Origin: Piezodorus guildinii
Taxonomy: Eukaryota > Arthropoda > Insecta > Hemiptera > Pentatomidae
DNA: 64,000 nt
Direction: 5' to 3'
Assembly (NCBI GenBank): GCA_023052935.1
Contig: CM041294.1
Coordinates: 12,573,791-12,637,790, forward strand
Below, piece by piece: positions 43,830 through 54,456 of the stretch (the first letter of the stretch is position 1; every line of letters begins with the position of its first letter). The notes under the pieces were generated by a model that was not told the origin of the DNA, ran no database searches, and was given only the letters and a program-made list of their open reading frames with translations. The translations under genes were made by a program, and so were the position numbers.

Positions 43830-44484
43830 CTCACACAAAGATTCAAGGTTACAAAAATTCGAAACTATTGGGTTCTCCAGTTGAACAGAGAGAAATCTGG
43901 TTCAATGTAAACCTTGGCAATAATTAGTCGTCGTATTTTAATAATGACCTGTAGATTCCTGTATTCATAGTTCGATATTCGGCGCAGGCGAGAAAGAGCG
44001 ATAAATAAGAAAACCGCCCCCCGGGGATAGAGGATTTGAATACGGCGCCGAAAGGATACCATCTGGTCTCCACGAGCGCTAAATGGATTCGGAAAAGGCT
44101 TTCTTCGGGAAAAATAAAAGGAAAAGAAAGGATATTATACAAAGTCAAGAGGTAGCCGGTAGGGGTTAGGCAGGGGTAAACCCATGAATAAAAAGTGAGG
44201 GATACAAAAAAGTTGGAGGAGGTCAAGAGAACACCTGGAACCTCGGCCCCTCCGAGGATAAATCTCTCCAGGGCGGTCAAAGAAAGCCATAAATATCCTT
44301 ATTTTGGCGAGTATAACTGCCCTCATCTCCTTCCAGCCCTGGAGTAGCACCTCCAGCAAGGGGGATCAGCATGGAATACCTTTCCGCTAAACCTATATTG
44401 TCAATATGTTTCTCATGGAAATTTCCTTGGGGAATGTAAAAGAATGAAAATGAATGATCTTTGTTACGAAAAAATATATAAAAA
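43830..44484. other. No recognised gene; GC-richer island
   Basis: 43975-44370 is clearly GC-richer than the surroundings and contains several short frames on the minus strand without known domains. Possibly a 5' UTR or internal part of a TE not otherwise seen here. Confidence 0.4.
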
Positions 44485-45209
44485 ATCTGGTGCGGGCAAC
44501 ACACGACTTTCACTTACCTCCTTTTTTAAAATCAATGAAAGAATTTTCAAAAACAGAGTTAGTTTTATGTTCATTTCATCACTCTCTATTAACTTTTAAA
44601 AGCTTGTGTATGATATAATATCTTTTCTAAAATCTTTAGCTTTCCAACGGTATATCATACATGTATATTACTGCTCTTATGTTCAAAAACGAAAATTTTC
44701 ATTAAAAAAATATTTTTTCCGTTTTTCTCCTTTAGTTGGGTATCGAATTTATTCAGTTTATATATTTATCTGTTTATCATCAGCGTTAAAATATCGGCAT
44801 TTAAGCTCTGTCAGACCATTTTAATTAGAATAAAACCTATATGATATTAAAGCCCATTAAATTTTACATCGATATAGCGAGTTTAATCAAAATCGTCGGA
44901 ACCGTTTTCGAGAAAATCGAAAAAAGGTGCAGAATGCCTACTATAAAGTGCCTCTTCGGGTAAGCTCATTTTGATGAAAAAAGTTTTTTCACTTCTCGGG
45001 CGTATAGTTGTTTTAAATATGAAATTTTAGTTTCATAGGACTTACCGTTTCCGCCCGGGAATTTCCACACACACACACAACAGACCTTTTTGCGGGACTT
45101 GGTTATTTGGACTCAGGGGACCCTAAAACGTGTATCTCCATTGAAAACTGGAATTCGAAAATTTTCACGATCGCAATACTTCCCCTTACTATATATAGTA
45201 AGTGAAAGT
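44485..45209 (+). repeat. Helentron-like element, copy H6
   Basis: Both ends present: ATCTGGTGCGGGCAACACAC at 44485; hairpin CTTACTATATATAGTAAG then GTGAAAGT to 45209. CA microsatellite at 45067-45079. Its 3' flank shares about 35 bp with H5. Confidence 0.75.
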
Positions 45210-45274
45210 AAACAGAAGTAGCATACAGATAGGTTCTTAACCAATCCGAAAAAAATTCGAAAATTATGATTTAT

Positions 45275-45380
45275 GTGACTCCTCAGTCTAGTGGAAAAGC
45301 ATTTTTAATACTGCAGACATTTCGGTGCAAACTTGCGAACCATCATCATGGCAGTGAGTAACATGCAAGTGAAGCACCAA
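45275..45380 (-). mobile_element. Penelope-like single arm, diverged (P4)
   Basis: The minus strand has ATGATGATGG, a GC-rich half stem and GAAATGTC in the order and spacing of the other arms (CTGATGATGG...GAAACGTT), plus GACTCCTCAGTC at the outer end. No partner arm and no target duplication were found. Confidence 0.4.
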
Positions 45381-45483
45381 ATCGGAGCAAATATTTATTT
45401 TTCATTATTTCTCCTTATTATCACCTCAACAGTCGAAAATAAACCCTCTATATGTTATATTATGTAACAATAATAATAATAAC

Positions 45484-46200
45484 TTTATTCTGGGGCTGTG
45501 TTCCTTAAGAATAACAATGTCGTACAGTAAATATACACTTCAGCATATACATGTCTAGCCGAGATGCCAATGAAATAAATTTTTATTCACGAACTTGAAA
45601 AAAAAAAATATATTAGAAAACCTTTTTATATAAATATATAAAAAATATGGGTAATATAAACAAGCGAACAATATCTCTTATAAGATGATAGAGCTTAACA
45701 ATTTTCAAATAAATAAAATAAATTAATCATTCCATAACTCTAGGATTTTGGTAAAATAAATAATTTTGTCTTACGCTGAAAGTAGGAAAGAGGATTTACA
45801 ATTTTACATTTAGTGTGCGTCTTTTTGGAATGCTGGAAGGTGTTGGGAAAGATGTGATTTTAATGAGAGAAGGAAAGAAGCCTGGCGAATATGATTAGGG
45901 AGGGAATTCCAGAGGGCTGCAGAGCGGATATGAAAGGAATTATCAAAACATTCAGTTATATTGGTAGGAATGTAAAATTCAGAATGGCGGGATCTAGTTT
46001 CAAGTAAGTGAATTGAGGATTTGAATTGTAGGATACTGTCAATGCATGGAGGATGTTAGGAGTTAATGACTTGGTAGAGGTAAGTTCCGAGGAAATATTC
46101 TCTACGTATGGAAGGTAGGAGGCACTTCAATTCGATGTTTAAGTTGGTCAGTGGAGACCTCTTCGAGGTGCCAAAGATGAACAGTAAGTGATATAGTATT
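45484..46200 (-). pseudogene. LINE 3' fragment, same family as 20922 and 22180 (copy c)
   Basis: The 3' end TTATTCTGGGGC near 45486 matches copies a and b. Minus-strand readings in broken frames give SRHSEFYIPTNIT, LWNSLPNHIRQASFLSL and, further upstream, PPCIDSILQF-type blocks of a LINE C-terminus. Confidence 0.6.
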
Positions 46201-46811
46201 TACAAATTGTGTAGTACCCTCATTTGGTTATTATCCCTAGACTTCACAACCGCTTTTCAAATGTATTTTAGAAAAAAAAAGTAATAAAATAAGAATAATG
46301 ATGTTCATCCTTAAGAAAAATATATTATTTAAATGTCAGAAGCATACCTGCTTCCAAACGGCTAAATGCGGATGGGTTTTAAAATGTTTAAATTGAATAT
46401 CTCGGAAAAAGATTAATGATTTTTATTTTTCAAAACCATATAACGATATTTATATTTCTTTATTATTTTTATTAACCTTTAATACTATGAATATAAGCAG
46501 GAAAACAGGTTTCCCCAGAAGTATGATAAGAAAAATTCGTTACGTGAGCATACAATTCGTTGAAAACGGCTAAAAAAAAAAGTCTGATATTTTGTTTTTA
46601 ATACATTGGATGTTTGACATGTGATATGATCGGATGTGATGATTCGGATTGAAATCGGTTTTAACACGTATTCGAAAAATCCATGCAATGATATGAAAAC
46701 ATTTGAAAATCTCTAATATATAATAATAGTAGTAGTACAAAATAGTGGTTATTTATAAATTATCTTGTGTCAGAATTAAAACTGTCTCTCACATAATTTA
46801 TGTCCTAAAAA
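46201..46811. other. No recognised gene
   Basis: AT-rich, nothing supported. Confidence 0.5.
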
Positions 46812-47311
46812 ATCTGATGCGGGCTACACACGACTTTCACTTACCTCCGTTTTTTTAAAATCGATTAAGGAATTTTCAAATACAGTTAAAGATAAAAATG
46901 AGTGAAAACATTAAAGAATTAATCTAGAAACATGTGTTTTATTAAAAACTCTATTATATTATAATCTAAAATAATCAGTTCGTTTTATCGGCTATTTATT
47001 ACTCTTCATTAACTTTTACAAGCTTATGTATAAGATTATATTTTTTCTGAAATCTTTCTCTTCTAACGATATATTATACGTCTATATTACTGTTGTTATG
47101 TTCAAAAACAAAAAATTGCATACATTTATTTTTTTCCAGTTTTCTCCTTTAGTTGTTTATCAAATTCGCTCAACTTGCTTATTTAGCTGTTACTTATCAA
47201 TGGTAATAAGATAATATAGTTATTTTTATATAATCTACAGAACTAAATGTACTTTAGATGAAGAAAATTTAAAATATCGGCATTCAAGCCCAGTCACACC
47301 ATTTTGATCTT
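46812..47311 (+). repeat. Helentron-like element, copy H7, 3' truncated
   Basis: Starts with ATCTGATGCGGGCTACACAC and the ACTTTCACTTAC motif. It runs about 500 bp and stops before the CA microsatellite and hairpin, abutting a tandem repeat. Confidence 0.65.
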
Positions 47312-47620
47312 GATTTTATTGATAATTGTGTTTTCGGGCTTGTGATTACGTTTTTCAACTATGTTTTTTATCGCTCACACTTATTTTAACTGCAATTTAC
47401 TTTTAATGTTTTTTATTGATATAGGGATAATTAATGTGCTTTCGGGTGGTTATGATTATGTTTTTTGAGCTGTATCTTTTATCGCTGATGCGTATTTCAA
47501 TTCGCATTTACTTTTAATATTTTTTATTGTTATAGAGGTTTTAATTGTCTTTTCGGGTCTTGTGATTACGTTTTTTAGGCGTTTTTTATTGTCGCATGCT
47601 CTCATTTCAACCTCCCAAAT
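47312..47620. repeat. Tandem repeat, unit about 110 bp, nearly three copies
   Basis: The TTTCGGGCTTGTGATTACG-type block recurs near 47331, 47440 and 47551, each followed by a TTTTTTATCGC or TTTTTTATTGTCGC block. It lies exactly between the truncated H7 and a Jockey fragment. Confidence 0.65.
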
Positions 47621-47947
47621 TGTATCCTTACAGTCCGAAATCCTGAATGCCTCTTATTTTGTCACAAATTACTCATCCATAATGAACTTGACATCCCATT
47701 TGTCGTAGACCTAGCCCAAAACAGACATACCTCTTTTCGCCCCAAACTCTCTGCCCCTGCAAACCAATATCCATTACTTATTCCTGACAACCTGAAAGAA
47801 AGATGGCCTTGGGACCTATTCGCTTAAAATAGTGAATGTGTAGTTCAATCATAAGCCATTTTTATGTCATGTATATTTAAAATTCATATACCTATTATAT
47901 TTGTTTAATACAGTCGTAAATTTCAATAAATAAATATTTTTAAACAA
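47621..47947 (+). pseudogene. Jockey-type LINE 3' end fragment
   Basis: Plus-strand reading, frameshifted: the LQSEI..ASYFVTN block, then VVDLAQNRHTSF, and at the end LKERWPWDLFA before a stop near 47826, equivalent to RRLKRQWPRDLL of J1. A 3' UTR follows with AATAAATAAATA. Confidence 0.65.
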
Positions 47948-47952
47948 TCCTT

Positions 47953-48395
47953 TTAGTTTATGTAATGCCTGTTCTCAGAGTGTATGTGGATGCTGTGGGA
48001 TGTCAGAGCAATATATATTAAAAATTGTTGGGTTTTTATTTGTTTAATATTAGAGAACTCAGAACCTACTCTTACACGGAAAAACCTATCTTTTAAGTAC
48101 GAATGTAAAATTAAATGATACGTTGGATTGAGAAATGTTTTTAACTTAGTGAGCAAACCATCGTGCCATATTCTGTCAAAGGCCTGACTCATATCCAAAA
48201 ACACTCTCGGACAGTAATGTTTTGATTCTAACGAAAAAGAAATATAATCAACCAATCGGTAACACCGTTGTATTGTAGAATAATTTTGTTTAAAGCCATA
48301 CTGGAAATTTGGAATAATATCAAAAGAATTAATTGAATTTAGACGTCGAAACAGAAGTTTTTCGAATAGAGATTACTTATACAAGAGAAACGAAA
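47953..48395 (-). pseudogene. Jockey-type LINE fragment: RT motif A region
   Basis: Minus-strand frame with FLDMSQAFDRIWHDGLLTKL (motif A) and, in another frame upstream, FQYGFKQNYSTIQRCYRLVD. It lies opposite to and 6 bp from the preceding Jockey fragment. Ends after FRVRVGSEFSNI, so about 150 codons remain. Confidence 0.7.
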
Positions 48396-49351
48396 AGTGC
48401 GTAATATAATGACAGTTAGATGAATAGCTAGTTGGAAAAATTATAAAATATAGTGTAAGTAAAGTTTTGTGAAGTTAAAATTAACTCATAAAACATTCTT
48501 TTTCGGAATTTGAATATAAACCAGGTTTTGACACTAAAGTTTTACAAGGGATCTAAGGGAAGGAAAATCCGCTTTTCCGAAAAAATCCAATATATAGTTG
48601 TCTGATCTCAAAGACGCCGAGTTCTTTATCGCACCCTCCTCGTGCACTAGATTCGACTTTTCCTTAAATATCACCTTTTATATATTATTATGTTTTTCTG
48701 CTTTATAATAGTTCAAATAGAGAAAGATGAAGGAAGAACTTACCAGGGCTGCAATTTCGAGCAAAACTATATTTATTGATTAAGATAAAAAAAATTTCTT
48801 GATTATTGATCTAAATTTAATCATCAAAACCTGACTTTCATTTTTCATGTGAATATATTAATTTTGAAAAATACTGTCTAGCATGTTTTTATAAAACATT
48901 CAACCTTCGTTTTGAAGGAGGGAACTTCAAATTGCCAAATATGACTGTTCTTCGGGAGAAATTCTAGTTCTTGTCCTGAAACTTTTGGAGGGTAATTTGG
49001 ACTATATATTTGATGAGGACTTCGTGTGAGTGTTAAAACGGAAGAATCAGATGGATAATAACGGCTTTAGCCAAACAAAATTTAAGGTAAGAATTAATCA
49101 TCTCCCTTATCGGCGCCGACACATCATTTACTTTGTAAAATTTGACTTTCATGTTGACTATTTTTTTTTTTTTTTTTTCTTATCCCCTTAATTTAGAATT
49201 CTTAATTTTTCTTTTTCGTAACTGATTAATCCTTTTTCTGTATCTTGCATACATTTTAAGGAATTGCGGAGTACTTAAAAGTTTTAAAATGATTTTCAAA
49301 ATGAAGTATATCTGCGACGGGGCTCGCTTCTTGCTGTTTGGTGTCCGGTTG
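48396..49351. other. No recognised gene
   Basis: Includes a T run at 49161-49179. Short frames only. Confidence 0.5.
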
Positions 49352-49355
49352 TATA

Positions 49356-49396
<41 letters not shown>

Positions 49397-49412
49397 AATA
49401 TATATATATATA
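49352..49412. repeat. (TA)n microsatellite
   Basis: Two TA blocks with a short TTTTA interruption near 49395, directly before the left arm of the P5 palindrome. Confidence 0.85.
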
Positions 49413-49413
49413 T

Positions 49414-49998
49414 AAGTTTGTGTTGTTCTTAGGTTTCAGTCAATGAATAAACAATTTTATCTATACGACGTTTCGAGAATTTATTGTTCTCATAATCATG
49501 CCTTAACAGTGGAAAAAAAAAAACATAACATTAATATTATTATACAATAATTAATATATGATGTTATTGTTAGAGATATAAAAAAGAGTACATTGAACAA
49601 TGGATATTAATACAGTAGGTACATAGATATTTTAAATTAGGATTTACATTAAAGATATTATAAAATTACTTACAATTTTGGACTATCTTGGAATATCTTT
49701 GGACTATTTTTGGAATATCTTGGAATATCTTTAATGTAAATCCTAATTTAAAATATCTATGTACCTACTGTATGATTATTCATTGTTCAATGTACTCTTT
49801 TTTATATCTCTAACAATAACATCATATATTAATTATTGTATAATAATATTAATGTTATGTTTTTTGTTTTTCCACTGTTAAGGCATGATTATGAGAACAA
49901 AAAATTTCTCGAAACGTCGTATAGATAAAATTGTTTATTCATTGACTGAAACCTAAGAACAACACAAACTTAAATTATCAACAGTCGAGAACTGATCA

Positions 49999-50000
<2 letters not shown>
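49414..50000. mobile_element. Penelope-like palindrome P5
   Basis: Arms 49414-49658 and 49727-49970 are near-perfect inverse copies. The spacer of about 68 bp is made of repeated TTGGACTAT/TTGGAATATC words. Each arm contains TATACGACGTTTCGAGAA (or its complement) and the CATGATTATGAGAAC block. The right side continues with the asymmetric tail ATCAACAGTCGAGAACTGAT before the (TA)n tract, as at P1. The (TA)n tracts on both sides hide any target duplication. Confidence 0.6.

Positions 50001-50001
<1 letters not shown>

Positions 50002-50050
<49 letters not shown>
50002..50050. repeat. (TA)n microsatellite
   Basis: About 24 AT units, bounded by the P5 tail on the left and the poly(T) of a LINE on the right. 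Confidence 0.9.
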
Positions 50051-50053
<3 letters not shown>

Positions 50054-50054
<1 letters not shown>

Positions 50055-50900
50055 TTTTTTTTTTTTTTTTTTTTTTCTAAGCCCCATGGGATTTGGGGTT
50101 GTAAATCGGAAATAGAGGAAGGAATATGGGATCTCTTTTTCTGCATTACATGCATTATAAGAGGGGAGAGAGGATACAAAAATTTTCGGTATATGGGAGC
50201 GAATGGGAGTCACGTCTAGTGATGGGGCTCACTAGTCTTTCTGAGTCAGATCGAGTTATCGTTCTCAGTCTAGTCTGAGGATTCGTACATAGTCTTGCCA
50301 GCGCTGTGGCCGTCCTATCGGAGTCAGTGTGTTAAACAGTGGGTTCGTGCAGTACCGGAGACTATCAAAGAATTTGATATGTCTCCGGGAGATGAACTCT
50401 GTCACAGTCGGAAGTTCGAAGGTGTCGTGTGTTTGGTCTGTCTTCGTCCTCTGTAGAGAAGTATGCCTCACTATTAGTCTCAGTACTCCATTTTAAAACT
50501 GCTGGAGCTTTTTTGCTATGGTTGGTGATATATTAATTAGCATCGGTGCTCCGTATAGGTGGGCCGGTCTAATTAATGATTTATAGATTAATATTTTCAG
50601 GCGGGATAGATTCGGCGACGTTAGTAAATGATTTAGTCGATAGGACTTGGTCCTAGCCGAGCTAATCTTTTTGAGGCAGTGTTTAGACAATTTGAGGTGC
50701 CTGTCTAAGGTGATGCCCAGGTAAACGATTCTATTGGCCGGCTTGTTTTTGATTCCCGCTACCTCGTAGGTCTTCGGTAGACGGCGCTTATTCTTCTGGA
50801 AAGAAAAAATAATACAGTCGGTCTTCTTGGGATTAACTGTAATATTTAATCTGTTGACTATATAAAAGATGAAATCAAATAGAATTAAAAAGAAATTTTT
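50054..50900 (-). pseudogene. Jockey-clade LINE 3' part with poly(A) tail
   Basis: The T run 50054-50076 is a poly(A) tail on the minus strand. The upstream minus-strand coding has KKTDCIIFSFQKNKRRLP, IVYLGITLDRHLKLSKHCLK, LIYKSLIRPAHLYGAPML and the tail VTEFISRRHIKFF, ending near 50265. One stop/frameshift near 50490. About 200 codons of the RT C-terminus are left. Confidence 0.7.
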
Positions 50901-51543
50901 TTTTTAACGAGAGGGGAACTAATAATCATAAATTTCAAACCATGGATTCTCTCTCTCTCCTTTCTCCGTAACATATAATCCTCTGACTACATCATCCAAA
51001 GAATTCATACCACACTTGCATCCTTTTCAACATTGTTTTCTTCTGGGTTCTGAGACATTGTGGGATCGTGCTGATTTAGCGGCAGGTAGCGGTTTCCGGG
51101 TGTCTTGAACTTCAAGGTGTGAGCCTGCCTGACCTTGTCACTTCAATTCGATCGAGCATATTGGGTTGCTGGCAGCGGCAGTGGGCGGCCCTCGGGAACA
51201 ACAAGCTTCGCCATATTCGGCCCCGTGAGGACCTTTGGGGTCCTCCTGCCGGCAGTCTCGACGCGAAGAGGTTGTGCTCGCGCGACTTCGTATAGGCCAC
51301 TCTCGGTTGACCCACGGTTATCTCATGGCTTATGAGATGGATGAAAAAAAATGGAAAGTGTTGGTACACGTTATTTATATACATGATATGTGTATTAAGC
51401 AATAAATGATTTTTAATAAAATAATGTAAATATAATAAATAAATAAACATAGAATAATTTATGAGAAATAATTCTTAATTATACATTAAAAACAAAGCTC
51501 AAGTTGATTTTCGCACTGTTATTATACATTATGCCTAATCTTT

Positions 51544-51544
<1 letters not shown>
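50901..51544. other. No recognised gene; GC-rich patch
   Basis: 51040-51310 is GC-rich within an AT-rich area, with frames of 66-112 codons on both strands but no domain I know. It resembles the 5' untranslated regions of LINEs in composition; this is only a guess. Confidence 0.35.
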
Positions 51545-51581
<37 letters not shown>

Positions 51582-51725
51582 TATTATTAAAAGTAAGTTT
51601 TGTTTGGCTTTAAGAATATATACGTATACCAAATTCCTGGCAGACGGTGTACCTACTATTCTATGTTCTGAAAACATTTTAAAGAAAGAAGTAAAATTTG
51701 AGAATAAAACACTGTTATCTATCTC

Positions 51726-51771
<46 letters not shown>
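51545..51771. repeat. Poly(T) and poly(A) runs facing each other
   Basis: 36 T at 51545-51580 and about 44 A at 51728-51771, separated by 147 bp of ordinary AT-rich DNA. Confidence 0.9.
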
Positions 51772-51775
<4 letters not shown>

Positions 51776-52786
51776 TCAAATCATTATAGTTTACTATTTT
51801 ACGAAAAAAGTGACAAGTATGACTTTTTTTATCATCTTAATTTTTAGAACGTTATGACATCTCTTAGTCTCACTTCATTGTTTGTTCAAGTCGTTATTAA
51901 TATTTTGGTAAATTTGGAAACAAGAAAGCGATGCTGGTCATTATGTTTTTCTTAAAATGAATATTGTATCATTATTTTATAAATTTATTGCTTTGTATAT
52001 ATTGTACGAATGTTGTAATTGATCGCTATTATAAATGTCCTAATCAGGGCAGATTGTAAAATCACTCAATAAAAATGAAATCCATGTAATATATGGATTG
52101 AATTTTGAAATTAATTAATAAACTTAATAAATAGAAAAATCTAAAAATAAAAAACTGTATATATAGCAAGCTGTTCCGATTCCTTCTCGCACACTCGCCA
52201 TATTGGAAATATGATTCCGAGGAATGACATGGAGGTGGAAAATGAGGACAGGAGGGGGACAAGATAAAAAATACGCTACAAAATCGGGACTCACGGAAAG
52301 AGCATTAATTTTCCAAGTTAGTAGTTTATATGGAGTGAGTGGGCTCCCCCCCTAAGTGAAAATTCCCTTAGTCAGTTGCGGAAATAGAAGAAAACCTGTT
52401 CGTATGCATCAGGGTGCCGGCTCTTGCAATCCCTGTGCTGGCTTGTTTTCAATACGGCCTCTCTCCCCTTACGTGTTTCCAATACCAACCCCAGTCCAGC
52501 TTTCTCCTTTTATTTTTTTTTCTTTCTGTCAATCTCCTAGCAATGACCATTTCTTTGGCAATGTAGGGTGATTAGGAATATGAAGTCAGACACGGGAGCC
52601 TTAATACGAGAAAATCGTCAATCTTTTTCAAATACCTATCTCATTTCAATATACTTTCAAACTGTTACTTGTTGGATTAAATCCAGCCAATTCATAGCTC
52701 AACCATTACTAGGGTTGACAACGTATTTTTTTAAATTTAAAAAACCTTCAAGCAAGATGTTTTACACTATTGGTTAACAAAAAAAA
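51772..52786. other. No recognised gene
   Basis: Mixed AT-rich sequence, a few short frames (52062-52571), nothing with a known domain. Confidence 0.5.
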
Positions 52787-53232
52787 ATCGGTACGGGCAA
52801 CACACAACTTTCACTTACCGCAGTTGTTAAAATCTATTAAGGAATTTTCAAATACAGATAGAGATAAAATGAGTGAAACTAATAAAGAATTAATTCAATT
52901 GAATTTCTATAGATGACATGTGTTTTATTAAAAACATTTACATTCACTTACTATATATAGTAAGGGGAAGTATTGCGATCGTGAAAATTTTCGAATTCCA
53001 GTGTTCAACGGAAATACACGTTTTAGGGTCCCCTGAGTTCAATAACCAAGTCCCGCAAAAAGGTCTATGTGTGTGTGTGTGGTAACTCCCGGGCGGAAAC
53101 GGTAAGTCCTATGAAACTGAAATTTCATATTTAAGATAACTATACTGTAATCTCTAACTGTATTTGGATATTCTTTCATTGATTTTAAAAATGGAGGTAA
53201 GTGAAAGTCGTGTGTTGCCCGCACCAGATTTT
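52787..53232. repeat. Two Helentron-like fragments head to head (H8, H9)
   Basis: H8 (52787-52938, plus strand) is the first 150 bp of the element from ATCGGTACGGGCAACACACA. H9 (52939-53232, minus strand) joins it at its 3' hairpin end and has a large internal deletion. Both outer edges therefore carry the same 5' terminus. Confidence 0.6.
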
Positions 53233-53405
53233 TTACAGATAATATAGAACGTATAGATACGCGAATATATAATTTTTTAAAAGACTGTTTTTGTGTAAAT
53301 CACCTTTCTTAAGAGTATTTATAGCAGTATTTTTATTACCAAAAAAAAATTAAAAAATATATTTCTTTATTTAATTACGGCCACATTTAGATTAATTACT
53401 TATTT
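53233..53405. other. Spacer, no feature
   Basis: AT-rich; ends with the target duplication of the next LINE. Confidence 0.5.
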
Positions 53406-53419
53406 AGATCTGCATGCAT

Positions 53420-53966
53420 GTATGCTCGTAGATACCGATTACTACAACACTTACTTGACAAATGTTCAAAACTTCCACTCTATTACAAAAAGCTCATATA
53501 TGTTACCATTATCAGGCCCATATGGACTTATGGGATCGAGCTTTGGGGCTCTACTAACCATCTAATTCCTCCCGCATCCATCAAAATCATCCTTACAACC
53601 CAAAATCCTTCGCAAAATCTTAAATGCTCCTTACTTCGTCACAAATAAAATCATCCATAACGACCTAAATATCCCATTTGTTGCAGACCTTTCTCGTACC
53701 AGATATACCACATTCAATTCCAAACTCCCAACCCAAATTACCCACTTGTTCGCAACCTATCAACCTCACATATCCCTGATAACCCTCCGAGGCGATTGAA
53801 AAGAAGATGGCCTCGGGACCTACTAACTTAAATAGACATCGAAGTTCTACCACTGGGTTGTTTCTTCACAAGGCTTTTCACGCCCTTTATTGTATTTCAA
53901 CACTTTTACTTGTTGTATTTATTTTTTATACAGTTGTAAAATTCAATAAAATATAAATAGAAAAAA
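53420..53966 (+). mobile_element. 5'-truncated Jockey-type LINE with 14-bp target duplication
   Basis: AGATCTGCATGCAT is at 53406-53419 and 53967-53980. Coding starts at RRYRLLQHLLDKCSKLPLYY, then IIRPIWTYGIELWGSTN. A frameshift follows near 53570, and the end PPRRLKRRWPRDLLT is read in another frame before a stop near 53831. 3' end AATAAAATATAAATAGAAAA. Closest to J2. Confidence 0.8.
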
Positions 53967-53980
53967 AGATCTGCATGCAT

Positions 53981-54443
53981 AACGTTTTTGCATTTTCGGT
54001 ATTCTGAATGAAAAAAATAGTACAAAAACATATTTTTAGTGCTAATTGTTAAGTTTGTTACATAATAGACAGATTTAAATTTAAGAGTTCCATCAGGACA
54101 TCAAAGAAGGGGAGAGGTCTGATACGTAATTTTTCTTAATAAAATAATCAACATTAAAAGTATTTATTTCATTGGATATTTGCCCCGCTTATGGAAAACA
54201 TAAAATATGTATTTGTATATATTTTTCTAACGTGCTTACCTAGATAAAGTATCTTGATGAAACAGGTCTTGACACAACTTTAAATAGCCACTTGCATACG
54301 CACAACCAATAAACAGATATTTAAATATTCAACTACCAAGAATTCTAATCACAATTTACTTGGAGATTGCAACTCACTGATAAAAGGAAAGGTCAAAATG
54401 TGATTGATTAAGAAGGAGATTAAAAGGGCAACGAATAGAAAAT
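53981..54443. other. No recognised gene
   Basis: AT-rich, nothing supported. Confidence 0.5.
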
Positions 54444-54456
54444 AATATGCTATTCT

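Noticed and set aside
44135..44359. Short frames in the GC-rich island as a host exon
   Set aside because: No splice pattern, domain or second exon could be identified.
47621..48395. Twin-primed (5'-inverted) Jockey insertion
   Set aside because: The inverted RT part lies beyond the 3' end of the plus-strand piece, not upstream of it, so two separate fragments are the simpler reading.
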